DNA of 6,374 nt. Origin: an uncultured Atopobium sp. (GTDB lineage Bacteria > Actinomycetota > Coriobacteriia > Coriobacteriales > Atopobiaceae). The translations under genes and the position numbers were made by a program. Position 1 is the stretch's first letter; every line of letters starts with the position of its first letter. The notes under the pieces are model-generated. The model was given only the letters and a program-made list of their open reading frames with translations. It was not told where the DNA came from and did not search any database. Location: contig CAMPCT010000129.1 in assembly GCA_946647055.1 (NCBI GenBank), forward strand, positions 1 through 6,374, written 5' to 3'. This document shows, piece by piece, positions 1 to 4,716 of this stretch.

Positions 1-203
1 GCGTGCAGCAGGGCGAGGACGGCAGGCCGCGCCATGTGTTCGTCACCGAGAACGATGGCACGAACCTGGCCAAGGCGCCGATGGGCATGCTGCCGCCCGT
101 CATGGACAACGACCTCGCCGAGGTGGACCGCCTCATCCGCGAGTACTGGGGGATGGCCCCGATAACCGACAGCGCCGCAGACGCGGCAGAAGAGGAGGAG
201 TAG
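1..203 (+). CDS. C-terminal end of a phage AAA/Sak4-like ATPase (5' truncated)
   Basis: Only the last 66 or so residues are in the window; the reading frame is open at the left edge and stops with TAG at 201-203. The visible stretch contains FVTENDGTNLAKAPMGML followed by DNDLAEVDRLIREYWGM. From memory this resembles the tail of phage nucleotide-binding proteins of the AAA_24/Sak4 type, in which an 'xDDGTxxAKxPxGMF ... IDNDLxxVDxxIREYY' pattern recurs. Such proteins are RecA-fold ATPases thought to assist single-strand annealing recombination. The Walker motifs would lie upstream and cannot be checked. The next gene is a DUF669-like protein, which commonly follows this ATPase in phages, so context supports the call. 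The protein ends in a run of acidic residues. The last codons (gaggaggag) double as the Shine-Dalgarno of the next gene. The GTG at position 3 is probably an internal valine rather than a start. The family assignment is inference. Confidence 0.5.
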   Translation, partial: VQQGEDGRPRHVFVTENDGTNLAKAPMGMLPPVMDNDLAEVDRLIREYWGMAPITDSAADAAEEEE

Positions 204-205
204 AG

Positions 206-829
206 ATGGCACTGGGACTGATGGCCAAGCTGCATGGTGTGCAGGAGAGCACCGGCGGGTTCGCCGACATCGAGCCGGGCGCGTACAAGCTCGTCATCGC
301 CAAGGTCGAGCCGAAGGTGGACCAGCAGTACGTACGGATCTACTGGGACGTGGCCGAGGGGCCGCGCAAGGGCGCCTACGCCAACGCGGGCTTCCCGCCT
401 TCCGACGTGCTGTCTTGGAAGGACGCGGCGCTCGGCATGCTGAAGGGCAAGCTGCACCGCATCTACCTCTGCAACCCGCAGCGCCTGCACGCCACGAACG
501 ATGCCGAGGGGAAGTTCCTGATGGTGGACGAGTTCGAGGCGGGGAGCTTCGACGCGCTCGTCGGGTGCCGCTTCGGCGCCGTCGTGCGCCGCAGGCTCTA
601 TACCGCAGGGCCGAACAGCAAGACCCCCGGCGCCGACCGCACGGCAATCGAGGTGGCGCGCTATCTGACGCCCGACGAGTTCCGCGACCACGACTGGCCC
701 GAGAGCCTGCTCGAGGACCGCGACCAGCGCGACAAGACGCAGCAGGCTCCGATGCAGCAGCAGGTGGCGCAGGTGCCGCAGGGGTTCGGCGAGGTGACGG
801 GCGTCTACGACGAGGACGTGCCGTTCTAG
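206..829 (+). CDS. DUF669-like phage protein with SSB-like acidic C-terminal tip
   Basis: This 207-residue protein starts at an ATG two bases after the preceding stop, with a strong GAGGAGGAG Shine-Dalgarno inside the upstream gene. Residues about 18-66 (GGF.DIEPGAYKLVIAKVEPK..., then WDVAEGPRKGAYAN) match my memory of DUF669, a phage family found beside Sak4-type ATPases and helicases and suspected to bind single-stranded DNA. Residues about 173-195 are glutamine-rich and look like a flexible linker (QQAPMQQQVAQVPQ). The protein then ends in YDEDVPF. Bacterial SSB has exactly this organisation: a DNA-binding domain, a Q/P/G-rich linker and an acidic tip such as DDDIPF that recruits partner proteins. 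I infer an ssDNA-binding or replication-mediator role for the recombination and replication genes around it. Enzymatic motifs are absent. The SSB-like role is inference; the family call is from memory. Confidence 0.7.
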   Translation: MALGLMAKLHGVQESTGGFADIEPGAYKLVIAKVEPKVDQQYVRIYWDVAEGPRKGAYANAGFPPSDVLSWKDAALGMLKGKLHRIYLCNPQRLHATNDAEGKFLMVDEFEAGSFDALVGCRFGAVVRRRLYTAGPNSKTPGADRTAIEVARYLTPDEFRDHDWPESLLEDRDQRDKTQQAPMQQQVAQVPQGFGEVTGVYDEDVPF

Positions 830-839
830 GAGGCAGGGC

Positions 840-1046
840 ATGGACGACAAGCTGTTTTGTCCGTTGACGCGCAAGCCCTGCAGCGGTCTTTGCGCGTGGT
901 ACGACTCGGACGATGAGGCGCAGGCGTGCGCGGTTCTCTCAATCGCCAAATCGCTCGGTAGGGTCGCGTTTGAGTACGACGAGAAGGATTCACTGTTCAT
1001 CAACGCGCTCAACCGAATCGCTGACGGCGTGTGGGAGATCTCTTAG
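840..1046 (+). CDS. small cysteine-rich phage protein, probable metal-binding
   Basis: This 68-residue protein starts at ATG 840, preceded by AGGAGG about six bases upstream. Its N-terminal half has four cysteines (C7, C14, C18, C30) in the pattern CPLTRKPC..LCAWYD...CAVLSIA. Small phage proteins with the same CP...C...CAWYD...CAxLSIA layout occur in early regions of phages of Gram-positive bacteria. The four cysteines suggest a zinc-type cluster, but no ligand can be proven from sequence. The C-terminal half (about 40-68) is acidic and hydrophobic without recognised motifs. It sits between the DUF669-like gene and the replication gene with 10-11 base gaps, so it is probably co-transcribed. 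Function unknown; no membrane segment or signal peptide is visible. Confidence 0.7.
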   Translation: MDDKLFCPLTRKPCSGLCAWYDSDDEAQACAVLSIAKSLGRVAFEYDEKDSLFINALNRIADGVWEIS

Positions 1047-1057
1047 GGAGGTAGGGC

Positions 1058-1543
1058 ATGGCGCAGAGCGAGCGCTTCTACTTCTGGCGCGGATACTACG
1101 ACGCGCTCAAGAAGATGCCGACCGACGAGCAGCGCGGCGAGTTCGTCATGGCGGTCTGCGCCTACGCCTTCGACGGCGTGGAGCCCGACTTTGATGGCGA
1201 CGTGCTGCTCGACATATGCTGGTCGCTCGTGGCCGACGGCACGCGCGAGAGCGTGCGCAAGGGCGTAGAGCAGAGCGAGCGCGGCAGCAAGGGCGGCAGG
1301 CCCCCGAAGGGTCGAAAAACCACCGCTAAAAGCGGTGCTAAAACCACCGCTAAAAGCGGCGCTTTAAGCGGTGTTAAAAGCGGCGCTGAAAGCGAAGAGA
1401 AGAGAAAGGAACTCTCTTCTCCTGCGGAGAAGAGAGAGTTCGCTACGCTCACTGGCGCTTGCGCGCCCGCGCCTGACGGCGCGGCGCGCGCGCCTTTGAT
1501 AGACCCCATGCTAGACGTGCCACCAAAGCCGGAGGGCGCGTGA
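1058..1543 (+). CDS. DUF6291-like phage replication protein (replisome-organizer type)
   Basis: This 161-residue protein starts at ATG 1058 with GGAGGTAGGGC just upstream. Residues 6-80 (RFYFWRGYYDALKKMPTDEQ, then an alpha-helical stretch, then GSKGGRPPK) match DUF6291 as I remember it: 'fYdsyyeAik.Lpdeer.e...Ai..Yaf.G.ep...' ending in a KGGRPK linker. Such proteins sit in phage replication modules just before a DnaB-type helicase or loader, as here, and are likely DNA-binding initiator or organizer proteins. GGRPPKGRK (79-87) resembles an AT-hook core. Residues 87-114 are a repeat of four-residue blocks (KTTA KSGA KTTA KSGA LSGV KSGA ESEE) encoded by a 12-bp periodic DNA array. The C-terminal tail is Pro/Ala-rich with no domain seen. 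The stop overlaps the helicase start (TGATG). The initiator role is inferred from context; the family call is moderately sure. Confidence 0.68.
   Translation: MAQSERFYFWRGYYDALKKMPTDEQRGEFVMAVCAYAFDGVEPDFDGDVLLDICWSLVADGTRESVRKGVEQSERGSKGGRPPKGRKTTAKSGAKTTAKSGALSGVKSGAESEEKRKELSSPAEKREFATLTGACAPAPDGAARAPLIDPMLDVPPKPEGA
1316..1399 (+). repeat. 12-bp periodic repeat array (candidate replication-origin iterons)
   Basis: Seven consecutive 12-base units begin at 1316, 1328, 1340, 1352, 1364, 1376 and 1388: aaaaccaccgct, aaaagcggtgct, aaaaccaccgct, aaaagcggcgct, ttaagcggtgtt, aaaagcggcgct, gaaagcgaagag. The first four form two tandem 24-bp copies (1316-1339 and 1340-1363) that differ at one base only (1336 T versus 1360 C). 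The units also make inverted repeats, for example accgct/agcggt at 1322-1327 and 1331-1336 with a 3-base spacer. The array is in frame with the DUF6291-like gene and encodes four-residue protein blocks. It is visibly richer in A than its flanks. Placement inside a replication gene next to a helicase suggests initiator binding sites, but simple repeat expansion of a linker is the alternative. Confidence 0.85.
1397..1436 (+). other. polypurine/polypyrimidine tract with two mutually exclusive hairpins
   Basis: A purine-only stretch (1394-1411) is followed by a pyrimidine-only stretch (1412-1423) and another mostly purine stretch (1426-1438). The pyrimidine strand can pair downstream as an 11-bp perfect stem (1412-1422 with 1426-1436, loop TGC) or upstream as a 9-bp stem (1397-1405 with 1413-1421, 7-base loop). 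The two stems exclude each other. There is no U-tract after either, so a simple intrinsic terminator is unlikely. Possible roles are origin structure, a translation or transcription attenuator before the helicase gene, or none. Confidence 0.6.
1461..1489 (+). other. GC-only inverted repeat (12-bp stem with one bulged C)
   Basis: The left arm gcgcgcccgcgcc (1461-1473) and the right arm ggcgcggcgcgc (1478-1489) are complementary except for one extra C in the left arm, with a TGAC loop (1474-1477). It lies in the Ala/Pro-coding 3' end of the DUF6291-like gene, 54 bases before the helicase start. No U-tract follows (ctttgat). The stem would be very stable in mRNA and may hinder translation or transcription into the helicase gene. 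High GC makes such arms easier to form by chance. Confidence 0.5.
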
Positions 1544-2535
1544 TGGCGGCCATCGATTGGGATGCGGTGCGGAAGGTCGACAGGCCCGAGGGCGAGCTGG
1601 CCATGAGTGCCTATCTCGCCGCCCCCGACCCACAGCCCACCCACATCAACAAGCTTGACCAGCTGCTGAACGGCGGCATGACGCGTGGGCTCACCGTGGT
1701 GGGCGGGCCACCGTCGAGCGGGAAGAGCGTCCTTGCGTGCCTCGCGTCCATGCTGATGTGCGCGAGCGGCAGGCGCGTGGTCTATGCCAGCTACGAGATG
1801 AGCTGGGAGGTGGTGCAGCTCCGGTGCGCGAGCGCATGGAGCTGCTACCCGACGCTGCGCGCGCAGGGCGTGGAACCGTTCAACTGGGGCAACGTCATCA
1901 ACGGCAGCGAGCGCGCGAGCAGGCGCCAGTACGACGGTCTGTCGCGCTCGGAGCTGTCGCACTACCTCGTGGGCGGGGCCATGGACCCTATCGCCTACGC
2001 CCTCACCGCATGGGACGAGGGTCCGGGCCGCAACCTTGCCGTGCTCACGGGCGGCTACGGCGTGCACGAGCTGTGCGAGATGGCAAGGTCTGTGGACGGA
2101 GAGCCTCCGGTGATGGTGGTCGACTACATACAGATCGTGCCGACCGCTGGCAAGGACGAGCCTTCTGCGCAGGAGCAGAGCGAGTACCAGCGCGTGACCG
2201 AGGTAGTCAACGCACTGCAGGAGCTGGCCTACGGGCAGGGAGGGCCGAACAACGTGCTCGCCCTCAGCAGCACGCGCAACCTGACGCCAGCCGACTACAA
2301 GGACGGGCCGAGCCTGTCGTGGTACCGGGGGAGCGGGTACGTCGGCTATGCAGCCGAGCAGGCCGTGATGCTGGTTCCTGACCGGCGCAAGGACGACGAG
2401 ACGGGCCAGTGGGTGCCTTCCGTGGCTCCCAACGGCTGGTACGAGGGGCGCATGACCGTCGTGAAGAACAAGAGCGGCGCAAGCGGCAGGAGCGTTGCGA
2501 CGCTCATGGCCGGGTGGTGCAACCTGATGCAGTAG
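1543..2535 (+). CDS. DnaB-type replicative helicase ATPase (RecA-like domain only)
   Basis: This 330-residue protein has the motifs of the DnaB C-terminal motor. The Walker A is GGPPSSGKS (residues 54-62). The catalytic-glutamate motif is SYEMS (E85), as in DnaB 'SLEMS'. The Walker B is VMVVDYIQIV (190-199). An LALSSTRN segment (239-246) matches the DnaB H3/H4 'sQLsR' region. GSGYVGYAAEQAVMLV (263-278) and VVKNKSGASG (306-315) fit the end of the fold. Full DnaB is about 450 residues; the N-terminal primase-interacting domain is missing, so this is a motor-only phage helicase that may rely on the upstream DUF6291-like protein for recruitment. It unwinds DNA 5'-3' ahead of the fork as a hexamer, by family knowledge. 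I chose ATG 1543 because GGAGGG (1531-1536) is six bases away; GTG 1540 is only three bases from it. It overlaps the upstream stop and is therefore translationally coupled. Confidence 0.88.
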   Translation: MAAIDWDAVRKVDRPEGELAMSAYLAAPDPQPTHINKLDQLLNGGMTRGLTVVGGPPSSGKSVLACLASMLMCASGRRVVYASYEMSWEVVQLRCASAWSCYPTLRAQGVEPFNWGNVINGSERASRRQYDGLSRSELSHYLVGGAMDPIAYALTAWDEGPGRNLAVLTGGYGVHELCEMARSVDGEPPVMVVDYIQIVPTAGKDEPSAQEQSEYQRVTEVVNALQELAYGQGGPNNVLALSSTRNLTPADYKDGPSLSWYRGSGYVGYAAEQAVMLVPDRRKDDETGQWVPSVAPNGWYEGRMTVVKNKSGASGRSVATLMAGWCNLMQ

Positions 2536-2547
2536 AGAGGACGAGCG

Positions 2548-2742
2548 ATGAGGACGGAGGAGTACGCGTGCGACCGCTGCGGCCAGAGGGCCGACGGCGC
2601 CGTGAGCGTGTACTGGTACGAGCTGCCGCTGCGGCAGGCGCACGACCTGACGGTCGTGGACCTGTGCCCGGCGTGCGCGGAGGAGCTGCGGCGGTGGCTC
2701 AAGGCGGAGACGGCTGGCGGGGGCAAGGAGGACCGGAGATGA
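2548..2742 (+). CDS. small zinc-ribbon-like protein (CxxC...CxxC)
   Basis: This 64-residue protein starts at ATG 2548, with AGAGAGG about seven bases upstream. It carries two CxxC knuckles, CDRC (C8, C11) and CPAC (C40, C43), separated by 28 residues. That layout is typical of a single zinc ribbon. The segment between them (YWYELPLRQAHDLTVVDLC) alternates hydrophobic and polar residues, as beta strands would. The C-terminus is a charged helix and a Gly/Lys-rich tail. No enzymatic motif is present. It follows the helicase by 12 bases and overlaps the next gene by four (ATGA), so it belongs to the same transcript. A nucleic-acid or protein-contact role is likely, but the function is unknown. 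Confidence 0.72.
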   Translation: MRTEEYACDRCGQRADGAVSVYWYELPLRQAHDLTVVDLCPACAEELRRWLKAETAGGGKEDRR

Positions 2743-2969
2743 GCGACGGCAGGACCGAGGCGCTGCGCCGCATGGCCGAGGCACTGGGGATGCGCTACAC
2801 GCGCGGGTACAACCTGGGCGGCAGGCGCGTGGACGAGGACCGGGTGACCACGCTGTACCCGGCGTGCGTCACGTTCAGCGAGGACGAGGACGGCGCGCTG
2901 TGGGTCGAGGACGCGGTGACGCCGCGGCAGGCGCTCATGCTGGCGATGGCACGGGAGGAGGTGGAGTAG
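2739..2969 (+). CDS. small phage protein of unknown function
   Basis: This 76-residue protein starts at ATG 2739, overlapping the preceding stop by four bases (ATGA), with GGAGGACCGGAG upstream. It begins with a basic helix (RTEALRRMAEALGMRYTRGYN) and continues into a probable beta-rich part (RVTTLYPACVTFSEDEDGALWVED), ending in a helix (TPRQALMLAMAREEVE). Neither cysteine clusters nor recognised motifs are seen apart from a single Cys43. The tight coupling to genes on both sides and the typical codon use support it being real. I do not recognise a family. The region can also be read on the minus strand as long open frames, but those have no ribosome site and no familiar protein content. Confidence 0.65.
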   Translation: MSDGRTEALRRMAEALGMRYTRGYNLGGRRVDEDRVTTLYPACVTFSEDEDGALWVEDAVTPRQALMLAMAREEVE

Positions 2970-3218
2970 GTGGCGGAGCAGGGCGAGAACACGCTGGGCA
3001 GGCTGAACGAGGTGCTGTTCGCGGAGCTGGAGCGGCTGGACGCGCTGGACGCGTCCGACGAGGACGCCGTGCGCGTCGAGGTGAGCCGCAGCAAGGCGAT
3101 TCAGGAGGTGGCGCGCGAGGTCAACGCGAGCGCCAAGACCATCATGGACGCGGCGCGGTTCCGCGCCGAGTGGGCGGGCGCCAAGCAGGCGAAGATGCCG
3201 AAGATGCTGGAGGGGTAG
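2970..3218 (+). CDS. small helical phage protein (NxLFAxLERL...SKAIxEVAxxVN type)
   Basis: This 82-residue protein starts at GTG 2970, immediately after the preceding TAG, with GGGAGGAGGTGGAG in the previous gene as ribosome site. It reads as two helices: TLGRLNEVLFAELERLDALD (about 8-27), and an acidic turn followed by VRVEVSRSKAIQEVAREVNASAKTIMDAA (about 34-62). It ends with a basic KMPKMLEG tail. From memory, short phage proteins with 'LN..LF..LerL.....l..Ei.RakAi..va..ii.na' and a C-terminal 'PKML.G' are common in early regions of phages, often just before a methyltransferase or endonuclease gene, as here. No biochemical function is established to my knowledge. The ATG nearest in frame is internal, so GTG is the best start. 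Confidence 0.72.
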   Translation: MAEQGENTLGRLNEVLFAELERLDALDASDEDAVRVEVSRSKAIQEVAREVNASAKTIMDAARFRAEWAGAKQAKMPKMLEG

Positions 3219-3220
3219 AG

Positions 3221-3907
3221 ATGGACTCCGAACAGCTTGCCAAGCGGTTCGAGAGGGCATCCCATGGTAGCGGCATGTTCGAGCTGTGGGATGCCTTCGT
3301 GTCGACCTTCGCCGCGTTCTTCGCCACGGGATGCGGCAACGAGCGTTGCGAGTGGTTAACCGAGCGCGCTGACGGGGCGCTGAGGCGGATAACCGAGGCG
3401 GCACAGAGGGACGTGGCGTCGCTCTACGACCCCGTGATCCAGGCGTTCGAGGACAACCCGTGGCAAGACTTGCTGGGCGATGTGTACATGAGACTCAACA
3501 TTGGCAACAAGAAGACGGGCCAGTTCTTCACGCCGTACAACGTCGCGGAGGCGATGGCAGAGCTAAGCCTCGACAAACGCATGGTGGAGGACGACATACG
3601 CGAGCACGGCTACCTCACTGTCAACGAGCCAGCGGCTGGCGGCGGCGCCAACGTCATAGGCTGCGCCCACGTGCTCAAGGAGATGGGCGTCAACTACCAG
3701 ACGCAAGCGTGGTTCGTCTGCCAAGAGCTGAGCGAGCTCACCGCGCTCACCTGCTACGTCCAGATGTCGATTCTGGGCATGGCTGGCATCGTGCAGATAG
3801 GCGACACGCTCAAGATGGACTTTCGTCACGCGCTTTACACGCCCATGTGCGTGATGGACGAGCGATGGGCGTGGCGCTCGCTCGCCAAGGTGATGATGCG
3901 GATATGA
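3221..3907 (+). CDS. N6-adenine DNA methyltransferase-like protein lacking the NPPY motif
   Basis: This 228-residue protein starts at ATG 3221, two bases after the preceding stop, with GGAGGGG upstream. Residues 98-112 (KTGQFFTPYNVAEAM) and 125-135 (NEPAAGGGANV) match the SAM-binding X and I motifs of the HsdM/N6_Mtase family. FVCQELSELTALTCYVQMSILGM (about 155-178) and GDTL (184-187) match the later strands of this fold. The catalytic [DNS]PP[YFW] motif expected after this region is not present, and the protein ends about 40 residues after GDTL. Phage members of this type, around 200 residues and without NPPY, do occur, so this may be the natural form rather than a truncation. It may bind SAM without methylating, or need a partner. 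The C-terminal WAWRSLAKVMMRI overlaps the recombinase start by four bases (ATGA). Confidence 0.78.
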   Translation: MDSEQLAKRFERASHGSGMFELWDAFVSTFAAFFATGCGNERCEWLTERADGALRRITEAAQRDVASLYDPVIQAFEDNPWQDLLGDVYMRLNIGNKKTGQFFTPYNVAEAMAELSLDKRMVEDDIREHGYLTVNEPAAGGGANVIGCAHVLKEMGVNYQTQAWFVCQELSELTALTCYVQMSILGMAGIVQIGDTLKMDFRHALYTPMCVMDERWAWRSLAKVMMRI

Positions 3908-4716
3908 GCGTTGACGTCAGCGCGTGGAGCGAGTACCTCGTCGGTAAGGAGCTCGCGCAGAACACCATCGACAGCTACCTGTACGCACTGCGTGAGTTCA
4001 GCGCAAGGCATGGCGATTTGACCAAAGCCACCGTGGTTGAGTACAAGCGAGAGCTGCTGGACGAGGGAAAGGCGCCGAAGACCGTAAACATCCGTATAGG
4101 GGCACTCAACCAATATGCGAGTTGGGCGGGCATCAAATGTGATGTTAAGCCAATCAGAATCCAAAGGGCCTATTCGCTCGACGGCATAATCACTGTAGAG
4201 CAGAAGAACAAGTTGCTCGACGGGCTGATTTCCGACGGCGACATGCAGGGCTGGGCAATGGTGTCCACGCTGGCATCGACGGGCGTGCGAGTAGCCGAGC
4301 TAACGCAGCTCAAGAAGCCGTTCGTCACGCAGGGATGGCAACTCATATCGAACAAGGGCAAAACGCGCCGCGTGTATTGCCCAAAGCAGCTTGCGGACTC
4401 GGTGTTAGGCTACTACGCGACCGTTGCGGGCGAGTGGCTCTTCTTTCAGCGAGGGTCAGATGGCGGACGGCCGATTACGTGCCGCGCAGTCAACCAGAGG
4501 CTCACGCGGTACGCCGAGAAGTACGGCGTACCGACTAACGTGTGTCACGCGCACTCCTTTCGTCACCTCTTTGGCAAGGAGTTCGCCAAGCGCAATGGCA
4601 ACCTAACGCTCTTGGCCGACCTGATGGGGCATTCGAGTGTCGCGACCACGCAAATCTACACGCGTATGAGCGAGCGGGAGCAGAGGCAGGCGCTAGACGA
4701 GGTGGTGAGCTGGTGA
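3904..4716 (+). CDS. tyrosine recombinase / integrase (XerC/D-like)
   Basis: This 270-residue protein starts at ATG 3904, overlapping the methyltransferase stop (ATGA). The N-terminal part (about 5-77: WSEYLVGKELAQNTIDSYLYALREF ... KTVNIRIGALNQYASWAG) is a SAM-like core-binding domain. The catalytic domain holds the full active set: R129 (STGVRVAEL), a lysine in the beta-hairpin (NKGKTRR, K153 most likely), H217-x-x-R220 (HSFR), H243 (LMGHSS) and nucleophile Y252 (QIYTR). It should therefore be active in breaking and joining DNA through a 3'-phosphotyrosine. It has no arm-binding N-terminal domain typical of large integrases, so it is closer to Xer-size enzymes. Its DNA is markedly less GC-rich than the neighbours (47-50% over 4081-4200 by hand count), suggesting separate origin. 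It could integrate the phage, resolve multimers or invert a nearby segment. The window does not show its target. Confidence 0.92.
   Translation: MSVDVSAWSEYLVGKELAQNTIDSYLYALREFSARHGDLTKATVVEYKRELLDEGKAPKTVNIRIGALNQYASWAGIKCDVKPIRIQRAYSLDGIITVEQKNKLLDGLISDGDMQGWAMVSTLASTGVRVAELTQLKKPFVTQGWQLISNKGKTRRVYCPKQLADSVLGYYATVAGEWLFFQRGSDGGRPITCRAVNQRLTRYAEKYGVPTNVCHAHSFRHLFGKEFAKRNGNLTLLADLMGHSSVATTQIYTRMSEREQRQALDEVVSW
4507..4533 (+). repeat. perfect 10-bp inverted repeat with 7-bp spacer inside the recombinase gene
   Basis: The arm cggtacgccg (4507-4516) is followed by a 7-base spacer (4517-4523, agaagta) and the exact reverse complement cggcgtaccg (4524-4533). The protein reads ...RYAEKYGVP... 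across it. Arms of 10-13 bp around a 6-8 bp spacer are the core-site geometry of tyrosine recombinases, so this could be a binding or strand-exchange site. It may equally be a chance product of GC-rich Tyr/Ala/Gly/Val codons or an mRNA hairpin. Confidence 0.75.

Noticed and set aside
1316..1399. CRISPR-like array
   Set aside because: Units are contiguous 12-mers with no unique spacers, and they sit in frame inside a coding gene; no cas gene is present.
1540..1542. GTG 1540 as the helicase start
   Set aside because: It is only three bases from the GGAGGG ribosome site; ATG 1543 has proper spacing. The difference is one residue.
1162..2784. Very long minus-strand open frame (540 codons) and a second one at 2346-3404
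   Set aside because: They lie antisense to genes with clear motifs (helicase Walker boxes, zinc-ribbon), read as Arg/Ala/His/Pro-rich low-complexity protein, and have no ribosome site. This is typical of GC-rich shadow frames.
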